A stretch of DNA of 64,000 bases, taken from Nonomuraea thailandensis (GTDB lineage Bacteria; Actinomycetota; Actinomycetes; Streptosporangiales; Streptosporangiaceae). The notes beneath the pieces were generated by a model. It worked only from the letters and a program-made list of their open reading frames with translations, did no database searches and was not told where the DNA came from. Position 1 is the first letter of the stretch; each line of letters begins with the position of its first letter. The translations under genes and the position numbers were made by a program. Shown here piece by piece: positions 7,681-15,525 of this stretch. The stretch is from assembly GCF_024172165.1 (NCBI RefSeq), contig NZ_JAMZEB010000002.1:7027501-7091500 (forward strand), given 5' to 3'.

Positions 7681-10034
7681 CCTCGGCCCTCCGGGGGGTT
7701 GCGGTCGATGTGCGCCGGCGCCAGGAGGTGCCGCCCGTGGCCGACCTCGCGCTCGGGGCCGGTCAGGCGCAGCGGCAGGGCCGCCACGGCGTCCGCGCAG
7801 GAGCGGCCGAGGCGCAGCTCGACGTCGCCCGGCTCGACGACGCGGCGGCCGTTCGCCCCGGCGAACGACGTGACGTCGGCCGGGACGGTGAAGGTGACCC
7901 GCGCGGCCTGGCCCGCCTCCAGCGGGACGCGGGCGTAGCCGACCAGGCGGACCACCGGCCTGGTCGTCTGCGCGACCGGGTCGTGCAGGTAGAGCTGGAC
8001 GACCTCCGCGCCGTCGCGCTCGCCGGTGTTGCGGACCGTCACCCCGACGCTCACCTCGCCGTCCACCGCCCATTCGGTGGCACCGGCGCTCGCGTCGCTC
8101 CACTCGTAGGCGGTGTAGCTCAGGCCGTGCCCGAACGGGTACGCGGGCGTCGGGTCCACCGACGACACGTCGGAGCGGCGGCCCAGCGGCGGGGCCAGGT
8201 ACGTCGCCGGCAGGCCGCCCGCGTCGCGCGGCACGCTGACCGGCAGGCGGCCGGTCGGGTTCACGGCGCCGGTCAGCACCTCGGCCAGGGCCTGGCCGCC
8301 GCGCTGGCCGGGGAAGAAGCCGTACAGCACGGCCTTGGCCGCGGCCACCTCGTCGCCCAGCGCGTACGGGCGGCCCGCCAGCAGCACCAGCACCACCGGG
8401 GTGCCGGTCGCGAGCACGGCCTGCACCAGGTCGGCCTGGACGCCGGGCAGGCGCAGGTCGGTGGCGTCGCAGCCCTCGCCGGAGGTGCCGCGCCCGAACA
8501 GCCCGGCCCGGTCGCCGACGGCCAGCACGACCACGTCGCTGCCGCCCGCCAGCTCGAGTGCCTCGGCGAAGCCGGCGGTGTCGGCGCCGGTGATCGCGCA
8601 GCCGGGCGCGTAGGCGAGGCCGGGGACCAGCGCGCCGAGCGACTCGCGCAGCGTCGGCAGGTCGAGCCCGAGGCCCTGCTCGGGGTGCGGGCCGACGTGG
8701 TTGGGGAAGGCGTAGCAGCCCAGCATCGCCATCGGGTCGTCGGCGACGGGGCCGATGAGCGCCACCTTCGCCGCGGGGTTCAGCGGCAGGACGGCGTCGT
8801 CGTTGCGCAGCAGCACGACGGCCTCGCGGGCCAGCCGCAGGGCCAGCTCCTGGCTCTCCTCGTCGTCGAGCCGCACGTCCTCGGCCGGGCCGGGCAGCGG
8901 CTGCCAGCCCTCGTCGAGCAGGCCCTGCTCGGCCTTCTGGATGAGCACGCGGCGCAGGGCGCGGTCGATCAGCGCCTCGTCCACCGACCCGGCCTTGACC
9001 GCGTCGACCAGCGGCGCGCCGAAGGTGTCCACCGTGGGCAGCTCGACGTCGATCCCGGCCTTCAGCGCGAGCCCGGCGGCCTGCCCGCCGTCGGCGGCGA
9101 TCTTGTGCAGGCGCTCCAGGAACCGGACCGAGAAGTAGTCGGCGACCACGGTGCCCTCGAAGCCCCACTCGTCGCGCAGCAGCCCGGTCAGGATGCTCTC
9201 GTCGGCCGCCACCGGCATGCCGTCGATCTCGGCGTAGGAGTTCATGACGGAGCGGGCGCCGCCCAGGCGCAGCGCCATCTCGAACGGCGGCAGCAGCACG
9301 TCCGCCAGCTCCCGCCGGCCCATCGCGACCGGCGCGAGGTTGCGCCCGCCGCGCGAGTTGGAGTAGCCGGCGAAGTGCTTGAGCGTGGCGACGATGCCGG
9401 CGCCCTCCAGGCCGCGCACGTACGCGGCGCCGAGCGTGCCGACGAGGTACGGGTCCTCGCCGATCGTCTCCTCGGTACGGCCCCAGCGATAGTCCCTGGT
9501 CACGTCCACCACCGGGGCCAGGCCCTGGTGGATGCCCGCGCGGCGCATGGACCGGCCGATCTGCGCGGCCACCTGCTCGACCAGCTCGGGGTCGAAGGAG
9601 GCGCCCCAGCTCAGCGGCGCCGGGTAGACCGTCGCCCGCCAGGCGGCGAAGCCCGTCAGGCACTCCTCGTGCACCTGCGCCGGGATCCCGAACCGGCTGG
9701 CCCGGACGATCTCCGCCTGGGAGGCGGCCAGCGAGCGCGCCCCCGCGACGGGATCGACCGGCGCCGTCCCGAACGGGCGCGTGAGCTGGCCCAGACCCTG
9801 CCGGATGGCGTCGTCCCACTCGGGGCCCGCGCCCATGTCCGTCTGGTGCGGGGCGACGCCGCCCCCCGATGAGTCGGCGCCGACCCACACCCCGACGAGC
9901 TGGGCGATCTTCTCCTCAAGGGTCATGAGCGGGATGAGCGCGTCGGCCCGTTCGGCGGGCGACAGCCGGGCGTCCCGCCAGGGCTCGCTCTCGCCGGGCG
10001 CCGAGCGCGTGTCGATTGGTTCCTGGCCCCTCAT
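7677..10034 (-). CDS. GH3 beta-xylosidase/beta-glucosidase
   Basis: This 785-residue cytosolic GH3 enzyme has a KHFAGYSNSRGGRN substrate-binding block and the nucleophile Asp in VVADY (about D299), followed by the second alpha/beta domain and a C-terminal FN3-like domain. No signal peptide is seen. The ATG at 10034 is chosen because AAGGGA lies 6-11 bases upstream; the frame continues open to 10151 without a better site. It heads the operon GH3-LplB-LplC-binding protein-GH39-DUF624. The sequence resembles GH3 xylosidases, but glucosidase activity cannot be excluded. Confidence 0.9.
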   Translation of the reverse strand: MRGQEPIDTRSAPGESEPWRDARLSPAERADALIPLMTLEEKIAQLVGVWVGADSSGGGVAPHQTDMGAGPEWDDAIRQGLGQLTRPFGTAPVDPVAGARSLAASQAEIVRASRFGIPAQVHEECLTGFAAWRATVYPAPLSWGASFDPELVEQVAAQIGRSMRRAGIHQGLAPVVDVTRDYRWGRTEETIGEDPYLVGTLGAAYVRGLEGAGIVATLKHFAGYSNSRGGRNLAPVAMGRRELADVLLPPFEMALRLGGARSVMNSYAEIDGMPVAADESILTGLLRDEWGFEGTVVADYFSVRFLERLHKIAADGGQAAGLALKAGIDVELPTVDTFGAPLVDAVKAGSVDEALIDRALRRVLIQKAEQGLLDEGWQPLPGPAEDVRLDDEESQELALRLAREAVVLLRNDDAVLPLNPAAKVALIGPVADDPMAMLGCYAFPNHVGPHPEQGLGLDLPTLRESLGALVPGLAYAPGCAITGADTAGFAEALELAGGSDVVVLAVGDRAGLFGRGTSGEGCDATDLRLPGVQADLVQAVLATGTPVVLVLLAGRPYALGDEVAAAKAVLYGFFPGQRGGQALAEVLTGAVNPTGRLPVSVPRDAGGLPATYLAPPLGRRSDVSSVDPTPAYPFGHGLSYTAYEWSDASAGATEWAVDGEVSVGVTVRNTGERDGAEVVQLYLHDPVAQTTRPVVRLVGYARVPLEAGQAARVTFTVPADVTSFAGANGRRVVEPGDVELRLGRSCADAVAALPLRLTGPEREVGHGRHLLAPAHIDRNPPEGRG

Positions 10035-10101
10035 GCCATCCCTTCGGCCATGACGGCGCCGTCCGCGGCGAGAGCGGGGGGTGTTACGCGGGGGTGACGC
10101 C

Positions 10102-10110
10102 GAAACTTTC
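10102..10110. promoter_or_regulatory. Xylan-type operator GAAACTTTC
   Basis: The palindromic core GAAACTTTC lies about 20-28 bases downstream of the predicted transcription start of the GH3 operon. GAAA-N-TTTC palindromes are known upstream of streptomycete xylanase genes. The position fits a repressor site. Confidence 0.6.
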
Positions 10111-10135
10111 AAGCAGATCTCTTTAATATTGCGGC

Positions 10136-10164
10136 AACATAAGGGGCCCATTGAATCGTGTCAA
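10136..10164 (-). promoter_or_regulatory. Sigma-70-type promoter of the GH3/aldouronate operon
   Basis: On the minus strand, TTGACA (10164-10159) is followed after 17 bases by TATGTT (10141-10136), close to the housekeeping consensus. Transcription should start near 10129, about 95 bases before the GH3 ATG. Confidence 0.7.
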
Positions 10165-10256
10165 GAGTGGGGCCAACCTGCTATGTTGCAGATCCCGCCC
10201 GCGACCGGTCCGTCCTGATCACAGGCTCGTCCCGGCTCAGCGGGGCGATAAATTTC

Positions 10257-10269
10257 CCGAAACTTTCGG
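10257..10269. promoter_or_regulatory. Second xylan-type operator CCGAAACTTTCGG
   Basis: This is a perfect 13-bp odd-centred palindrome with the same GAAACTTTC core as the site at 10102. It lies about 155 bases away, compatible with DNA looping or with control of the divergent promoter. Confidence 0.55.
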
Positions 10270-10430
10270 AAACAACGAGTGAGGCGCCGCCATGACGGAC
10301 ACCGCTTCGAGTGGCCCGCACCGGGCACCTCCGGCGTCCCGCGTCGACATGCAGACTACAGGTGTGGGGTTTAAGTCCCGGTTGCGGGCAGTCTGTCGCT
10401 TTACGGCCGCGCGGTGCACCATGTGACACC

Positions 10431-10458
10431 TTGATCTCGCCGGTAGACGGTCTACCAT
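10431..10458 (+). promoter_or_regulatory. Promoter with overlapping palindrome GGTAGACGGTCTACC
   Basis: A TTGATC...TACCAT pair with 16-base spacing precedes the ABC ATPase gene. A perfect 15-bp palindrome (10442-10456) fills the spacer and enters the -10 box, a classic repressor position. The GT...AC half-sites resemble GntR/FCD operators, and a GntR/FCD gene (14866) lies at the end of this gene run. Confidence 0.6.
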
Positions 10459-10487
10459 CTTCGGTATCCGGTATGGAGCTGATAGGC

Positions 10488-11279
10488 ATGGCAGATCAGG
10501 CAGCGGCCGTCCGCCTGGAGGCCGTCTACAAGGCGTTCGTCCCGCGAGGGCGCTCCGCGCAGCCGCTGCTCGCCCTGGAGGACGTGAGCTTCGAGGCCCG
10601 GCCCGGCGAGTTCGTCAGCCTGGTCGGCCCGTCGGGGTGCGGCAAGTCCACGGTGCTCAACCTCCTCGCCGGGCTGATCCAGCCGTCCGCGGGGCGGGTG
10701 GTGCACCACGGCGGGCCGGTCACCGGCATCAACACCGACGTCGGCTACATCACCCAGGACGACAACCTGCTGCCGTGGCGCTCGATGCTGCGCAACGTCG
10801 AGTACGGCCTGGAGCTGCGCCGCGTCCCCAAGGCCGAGCGGCGCCGCCGGGCTCGGGAGTTCATCGAGCTGGTCGGGCTCGCGGGTTTCGAGGACCACTA
10901 CCCGCACGAGCTGTCAGGCGGCATGCGCAAGCGGGCCGGGATCGTGCGCACGCTCGTCTACGACAGCGACGTCGTCCTCATGGACGAGCCGTTCGGCCCG
11001 CTGGACGCGCAGACCCGGGTGATCCTCCAGGACGAGCTGCTCAAGCTGTGGGAGCTGAAGCGGCCGACGGTCCTGTTCGTCACCCACGACCTCGTCGAGG
11101 CCATCGCGCTGAGCGACCGGATCATCACCTTCACCTGCCGCCCCGGCCGCATCAAGCGGGAGTACGAGGTGCGGCTCCCCCGTCCCCGGGACGTCTTCCA
11201 CATCCACGACGTCCCGCAGTTCAGGCAGCTCTACGACGCGCTGTGGGACGACATCCGCATGGAGATCGCGGCGACATGA
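10488..11279 (+). CDS. SsuB/TauB-type ABC importer ATPase
   Basis: The 263-residue ATPase has Walker A GPSGCGKST, signature LSGGMRKRAG and Walker B VVLMDEPFGPLD, and belongs to the nitrate/sulfonate/taurine class. ATG 10488 (MADQ) is preceded by GGAG 11 bases upstream; ATG 10473 is an alternative. It begins an operon of ATPase, two permeases and binding lipoprotein, joined by ATGA overlaps. The substrate is not shown by sequence; such systems also carry aromatic acids, pyrimidine precursors and other organic acids. Confidence 0.93.
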   Translation: MADQAAAVRLEAVYKAFVPRGRSAQPLLALEDVSFEARPGEFVSLVGPSGCGKSTVLNLLAGLIQPSAGRVVHHGGPVTGINTDVGYITQDDNLLPWRSMLRNVEYGLELRRVPKAERRRRAREFIELVGLAGFEDHYPHELSGGMRKRAGIVRTLVYDSDVVLMDEPFGPLDAQTRVILQDELLKLWELKRPTVLFVTHDLVEAIALSDRIITFTCRPGRIKREYEVRLPRPRDVFHIHDVPQFRQLYDALWDDIRMEIAAT

Positions 11280-12130
11280 CGCTCAGGGACGCCCGCGGGA
11301 CCACGGAGCACGCCACGGCGCAGGTGCTCGCGCAGGCCGCGGCCCGGTCCCGGACCGCCGCGGCCAGGGAGCGGCTGCTCGTGCGGTCCGGGATCGTGCT
11401 GCTGGGGGTGGCGCTGCTGGCGCTCTGGGAGTTCGGGGCGCCGCTGGTCGTGGAGCGCCGTTACGTCAGCTCCCCGTCGGAGGTGGCGGCCCGCCTCGCC
11501 GGGCTCGTCCTCGACGGTGAGCTGTGGGGGCACATCGGGGTGACGCTGGGCGAGGCGGGCGCGGGTTACCTCATCGGCATCGCGGTGGGGCTGGCGGCGG
11601 CGCTGATCCTGGTGGCGGTGCCGGTGCTGGACGAGATCGCGGGGCCGTTCCTGGCGGCGTTCTACTCGATCCCGAAGATCGCGCTGGCACCCATGTTCAT
11701 CATGTGGTTCGGGCTCGGGCTGCTGCCGAAGGTGCTGCTGGCGGCGTTGATGGTGTTCCTGATCGTGCTGGCCAACACCGTCGCGGGCGTGCGCGGCATC
11801 AGCCCGGGCCTGGTCGAGGTGTCACGGGTGATGGGGGCGCGGGGAGCGAGGCTGGTGCGGACGGTCGTGCTGCCCGGCGCGGCGCCCGCCGTGGTGGCGA
11901 GCATCCGGCTGACGTTCTCGCGGGCGATGGTCGGCGCCGTTCTCGGCGAGTTCATCGCGGCGACCCAGGGGCTGGGCTTCCTCATCGTACGGTCGTCGCG
12001 CCAGTTCGAGACGGCGACCGTGTTCGCCGGGATCGTGGTGGTGGCCGTGCTGGTGATGCTGGTCAACGCGGTGATCAGGGCCGTGGAGTCACGGGCCCTG
12101 CCGTGGTGCGCGCAAGGGCCGCACGGATGA
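11276..12130 (+). CDS. SsuC/TauC-type ABC permease, first copy
   Basis: The 284-residue protein has six predicted membrane helices and the BPD_transp_1 loop (EVSRVMGARGARLVRTVVLP) that contacts the ATPase. It starts at an ATGA overlap with the ATPase gene and ends in another ATGA overlap with a second, related permease gene. Two different permeases suggest a heterodimeric channel, less common in this class than a homodimer. Confidence 0.92.
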   Translation: MTLRDARGTTEHATAQVLAQAAARSRTAAARERLLVRSGIVLLGVALLALWEFGAPLVVERRYVSSPSEVAARLAGLVLDGELWGHIGVTLGEAGAGYLIGIAVGLAAALILVAVPVLDEIAGPFLAAFYSIPKIALAPMFIMWFGLGLLPKVLLAALMVFLIVLANTVAGVRGISPGLVEVSRVMGARGARLVRTVVLPGAAPAVVASIRLTFSRAMVGAVLGEFIAATQGLGFLIVRSSRQFETATVFAGIVVVAVLVMLVNAVIRAVESRALPWCAQGPHG

Positions 12131-13014
12131 GCGAGCGGACGCCCGAAGAGCGCGCGCCCGAGGAGCGCGCCGGGGCCGCGCCGGCGGGTGAGCGGGTGCT
12201 CGCTGATCAGGTCGCCAGGCACGCGCGCCGCCGCACGACCCGGCGGGCGATCGTGTGGGCGGGCCGGATCGGGCTGGCGGCGGGCGCCGTCGTGGCCTGG
12301 GAGCTGGCCTCCGGCACCCTGATCCGGCCGTTCTTCGTCAGCAGCCCGTCGGCCGTGGCCGGGCGGCTGGCCGAGTGGGCGCTCTCCCCCGGCTTCTGGG
12401 CGCACGCCCGCTTCACGCTCACCTCGGCCGCGCTGGGCTTCCTCGCGGGCGCGCTGCTCGGGGTGCTGCTGGCCTGGCCGCTGGCGCTGCGCCGGGTGGC
12501 CTACCGGGTGGTGGAGCCGTACTTCCTCATCGCGTACTCGGTGCCGGCGGTGGCGCTCGGGCCGGTGTTCATCCTCTGGTTCGGCATCGGGCTCACGCCC
12601 AAGGTCGTGCTGGCCGCGTACTTCGTGTTCTTCGTCGTCTTCATCAACACCGTCGAGGGCATCAGGCAGGTGCCGCAGGGCCTCATCGACGTCACGCGCG
12701 TGCTGGGCGGCGACCGGTGGGTCACGATGCGGTCGGTGCTGCTGCCGGGGGCGTTGCCGTACGTGCTGGCGGCCTTCCGCGTCACGCTGCCCGCCGCGAT
12801 GATCGGCGCGGTGGTGGGCGAGTTCATCGCCTCCAACCGCGGCATCGGCTACCTGACCAGGGCGGCGGCCGGGCGTTACCAGACCGCCGGGGTGATCGCG
12901 GGCACGATCGTGCTGGCCGCGATCGTCCTGCTCCTGTCGCTGGCCCTGCGTCCCCTGTCCCGCGTGCTGCGCTGGCGGCCGGAGGTCCGGCTGCGCGGTG
13001 AGGAGGTCTCATGA
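12127..13014 (+). CDS. SsuC/TauC-type ABC permease, second copy
   Basis: The 295-residue permease is homologous to its upstream neighbour: AYSVPAVALGPVFILWFGIGL aligns with the equivalent block there, and the loop DVTRVLGGDRWVTMRSVLLP is present. The N-terminus begins with two near-identical short repeats (RTPEE and RAPEE) rich in Glu and Arg. The gene overlaps both neighbours by four bases. The pair probably arose by duplication and forms the two halves of the channel. Confidence 0.92.
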   Translation: MSERTPEERAPEERAGAAPAGERVLADQVARHARRRTTRRAIVWAGRIGLAAGAVVAWELASGTLIRPFFVSSPSAVAGRLAEWALSPGFWAHARFTLTSAALGFLAGALLGVLLAWPLALRRVAYRVVEPYFLIAYSVPAVALGPVFILWFGIGLTPKVVLAAYFVFFVVFINTVEGIRQVPQGLIDVTRVLGGDRWVTMRSVLLPGALPYVLAAFRVTLPAAMIGAVVGEFIASNRGIGYLTRAAAGRYQTAGVIAGTIVLAAIVLLLSLALRPLSRVLRWRPEVRLRGEEVS

Positions 13015-14030
13015 GAGCCCGATCAGGAACGGCCGTGGTGCTGCTCGCCGCGGTCGCCGGCTGCGGCGGCGCCGGGGAGCCGGCGCAGGAGGCGAAGAGG
13101 ATCACGATCGCGTCCGCGCCGAACGTGTTCCTGTCCGCCCTGTACGTCGCCAAGGACGACGGCCTGTTCGCCAAGGAGGGCCTCACGGTCGAGATCGTGG
13201 AGGTGGAGAGCGGCAACGACAGCATCGCCGCGCTCGCCTCCGGCCAGGCCCAGTACGCCGACGTCGGCTTCGAGGACCTGGCCGAGCTGAGCAAGGCCGG
13301 CGACGACTCGGTGGTCATGGCCCACGACATCCTGAACCGGGTGACGCTCACGCTGGTCATGCGCAAGGAGGTCGCCGAGCGCAAGAACGTCACCGCGGCC
13401 TCGCCGCTGCGCGACCGGCTCGGCGCGCTCAAGGGGCTCAAGATCGGCATCACCTCGCCGGGCTCCCCCACCGACACGTACATGCGCTACTACCTGGGCT
13501 CGGTCGGCCTGGACCCGGAGCGCGACGTGGAGCTGGTGCCGCTCGGCGGCGGGTCCGCGCTGCTGGCCGCGCTGGAGCAGGGCCAGATCGACGCCTACCA
13601 CCTGTCGCCGCCGACCCCGTACGTGGCCGCGGAGAAGGGCTTCGGCGTGGTCCTCATCGACGGGCCCAAGGGCGAGGTGCCGGAGCTGGACAAGTTCGAC
13701 TACACCGCCTGGGCCACCTCGCGCCAGTGGGCCGCTGAGAACGCCGCGACCGCGGCAGCCTTCAGCCGGGTGCTGGCGCAGGCGACCGTCAAGGTCAAGC
13801 AGCAGCCCGACGCGGTGGCCGCCCAGATCATGGACGACCTGGGCAGCAGCGACCAGGCGACGGTGCTGCGCACGGTCAAGGCGATGACCTCGGCGCTGTC
13901 CGACCGGGGCTGCTTCGACCCGGCCGTGGTCCGGCGCACGCTCGATGTCATGCTCAGGCTGAGAATCCTCGAGGACCGAGCGGACGCGGCCGAGGGCCGC
14001 CTCTGGACGAACGAGTACAACGGCTGCTGA
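13011..14030 (+). CDS. NMT1/SsuA-like substrate-binding lipoprotein
   Basis: This 339-residue protein has a short signal peptide ending in lipobox VAGC, then an NMT1/THI5-like fold (SAPNVFLSALYVAKDDGLF near the mature N-terminus). It should capture the substrate outside the membrane for the preceding ATPase and permeases, and it overlaps the second permease gene by ATGA. The FAH-family hydrolase that follows in the same run suggests an organic acid rather than a sulfonate, but this is inference. Confidence 0.9.
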   Translation: MRARSGTAVVLLAAVAGCGGAGEPAQEAKRITIASAPNVFLSALYVAKDDGLFAKEGLTVEIVEVESGNDSIAALASGQAQYADVGFEDLAELSKAGDDSVVMAHDILNRVTLTLVMRKEVAERKNVTAASPLRDRLGALKGLKIGITSPGSPTDTYMRYYLGSVGLDPERDVELVPLGGGSALLAALEQGQIDAYHLSPPTPYVAAEKGFGVVLIDGPKGEVPELDKFDYTAWATSRQWAAENAATAAAFSRVLAQATVKVKQQPDAVAAQIMDDLGSSDQATVLRTVKAMTSALSDRGCFDPAVVRRTLDVMLRLRILEDRADAAEGRLWTNEYNGC

Positions 14031-14038
14031 GGAGCGAG

Positions 14039-14800
14039 ATGCGCATCATCAGGTACGACGACGCGGGCACGGCGCGGTGGGGGGTGATCGAGGCCGGCGG
14101 CACGGTGCGCGCCGCCGCCGGAGACCCGTACACGGCGCTGGTCCCCGGCGACCCCGTGGGCGGCGACGTGCGGCTGCTCGCCCCCGTCACCCCGAGCAAG
14201 ATCCTGTGCGTCGGCCGGAACTACGCCGACCACGCGGCCGAGTTCGGCAACCCCGTGCCGAAGGAGCCGCTGATCTTCCTCAAGCCGCCGTCGTCGATCG
14301 CCGGCCCCGGCGACGCGGTCGTCTACCCGTCGCTGTCGGGGCGGCTCGACCCGGAGGCGGAGCTGGTCGTGGTGATCGGCCGCGCGGGGCGCCGGATCAG
14401 GCCCGAGGACGCGATGTCGGTGGTGTTCGGCTACACCATCGGCAACGACGTCACGGCCCGCGACATCCAGAAGAGCGACCCGCAGTGGACGCGCGGCAAG
14501 GGCTTCGACACCTTCTGCCCGCTGGGCCCGTGGGTGGACACCGGGTTCGACCCGTCGGACGTGCGCGTCACCTGCACGGTGAACGGCGAGCTGCGCCAGG
14601 ACGGCCGCACCAGGGACTTCATCTTCGGCATCCCCGAGCTGATCGCGTACGTGTCGGCCTTCTCCACGCTGGAGCCGGGCGACGTCATCATGACCGGCAC
14701 CCCGCCGGGGGTGCGCCCGGTGCAGCCGGGCGACACGATGACCGTGGCGGTGGAGGGGCTGGGCGAGCTGAGCAATCCGGTGGTGGCGGAGGAGCCGTGA
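14039..14800 (+). CDS. FAH-family hydrolase/isomerase
   Basis: This 253-residue protein has the fumarylacetoacetate hydrolase fold. The metal ligands appear as the ExE pair in DPEAELVVVIG and the Asp in GYTIGNDVTARD, followed by RGKGFDTFCP. Members cleave or isomerise 2-oxo acids such as acylpyruvates, diketo-deoxy sugar acids or 2-hydroxyhepta-2,4-dienedioate. It starts 8 bases after the binding-protein gene, with GAGGAG in front of ATG 14039. It may process the imported acid, or act as a 2,4-diketo-3-deoxy-fuconate hydrolase for the fucosidase genes 40 kb away; neither is proved. Confidence 0.88.
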   Translation: MRIIRYDDAGTARWGVIEAGGTVRAAAGDPYTALVPGDPVGGDVRLLAPVTPSKILCVGRNYADHAAEFGNPVPKEPLIFLKPPSSIAGPGDAVVYPSLSGRLDPEAELVVVIGRAGRRIRPEDAMSVVFGYTIGNDVTARDIQKSDPQWTRGKGFDTFCPLGPWVDTGFDPSDVRVTCTVNGELRQDGRTRDFIFGIPELIAYVSAFSTLEPGDVIMTGTPPGVRPVQPGDTMTVAVEGLGELSNPVVAEEP

Positions 14801-14852
14801 CAGCGCTGTGACACCGCCGGGTGCCGCCAGGTCGCCGCGGTGGAGCGCGCCA

Positions 14853-14866
14853 TATAGTGGCAATCG
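14853..14866 (+). promoter_or_regulatory. Putative -10 box giving a leaderless transcript
   Basis: TATAGT at 14853-14858 ends 7 bases before a GTG at 14866. Transcription could therefore start on or beside that GTG, which has no ribosome-binding site; leaderless messages are common in actinomycetes. Confidence 0.45.
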
Positions 14867-15525
14867 TGACGACCGTCGTGCTCAAGCCCGGCCCGCCCGC
14901 GCGCACCGCGCACGCCTTCGTCTACGAAACGCTCCGGCGGGCGATCCTCGGCGGCGATCTGCCCCTCGGCTACCGGCTCGTCCAGGCCGACATCGCCGCC
15001 CAGCTCAAGGTGAGCATCACGCCCGTCCGCGAGGCCCTGCGCGACCTGGCCGGCGAGGGGCTGATCAGGATCGACGCCCACAAGGGCGCGATGCTGCGCG
15101 AGTTCGACCTGTCCGAGGTCAGGGAGATCTACGAGCTGCGGCGCATGCTGGAGCCCGTCTCGATCCGCAAGGCCGTGGAACGTATCACCGACGACGAGAT
15201 CGACCGCGCCGAGGGGCTGCGGCGGCGCATGCGCGACGAGCTCGACCCGGGCGAATGGGTCGAGCTCAACCGCCGCTTCCACGCCGTCTTCGGCGACGCG
15301 GCCGGCTCGCCCCGGCTGTGCGCGATCCTCAAGGGCCTGCGCGACGGCGCCGCCGTCTACGTGGGCCTGTCCCTGCGCGGGCAGGAGCGGGCGCGCCGGG
15401 CGGAGGCCGACCGCGACCACCGCGAGCTGGTGACGGCCTTCAGGGGGCGGCGCGCCGAGGAGGCGGTGGAGATCGTGCTGCGCCACCTCGACGCGACCAT
15501 GGCCGCCCTCGAACGGCTCGCCTAA
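14866..15525 (+). CDS. GntR-family (FCD) regulator
   Basis: The 219-residue protein has a GntR winged-helix domain (about 10-75, with ITPVREALRDLAGEGLI) and a helical FCD sensor domain. FCD regulators usually repress catabolic genes and release DNA on binding an organic acid. GTG 14866 is favoured because a -10 box ends 7 bases upstream; GTG 14857 is possible. It lies 65 bases after the FAH gene and overlaps the convergent MFS gene by 4 bases. It is the natural candidate to bind the palindrome at 10442-10456 and perhaps the one at 16893. Confidence 0.88.
   Translation: MTTVVLKPGPPARTAHAFVYETLRRAILGGDLPLGYRLVQADIAAQLKVSITPVREALRDLAGEGLIRIDAHKGAMLREFDLSEVREIYELRRMLEPVSIRKAVERITDDEIDRAEGLRRRMRDELDPGEWVELNRRFHAVFGDAAGSPRLCAILKGLRDGAAVYVGLSLRGQERARRAEADRDHRELVTAFRGRRAEEAVEIVLRHLDATMAALERLA

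Larger units (their letters stand above)
10035..10487. other. Divergent regulatory region between xylan operon and taurine-type ABC operon
   Basis: This 450-base gap holds a minus-strand promoter, two GAAACTTTC palindromes and a plus-strand promoter overlapped by a third palindrome, each listed separately. No convincing gene was found in it. It is less G+C-rich than the flanking genes around 10120-10190. Confidence 0.7.

Noticed and set aside
5801..9872. Long plus-strand open frames opposite the xylan operon
   Set aside because: They mirror the codon bias of the minus-strand transporter and GH3 genes and encode no recognisable domain.
10364..10381. GGGG-TTTAAGT-CCCGG string resembling a tRNA T-arm
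   Set aside because: No acceptor, D or anticodon stems can be formed around it, so it is not a tRNA gene and not a supported attachment site.
10181..10489. Small minus-strand open frame in the divergent promoter region
   Set aside because: It overlaps two operators and a promoter, has no ribosome site and no family resemblance.
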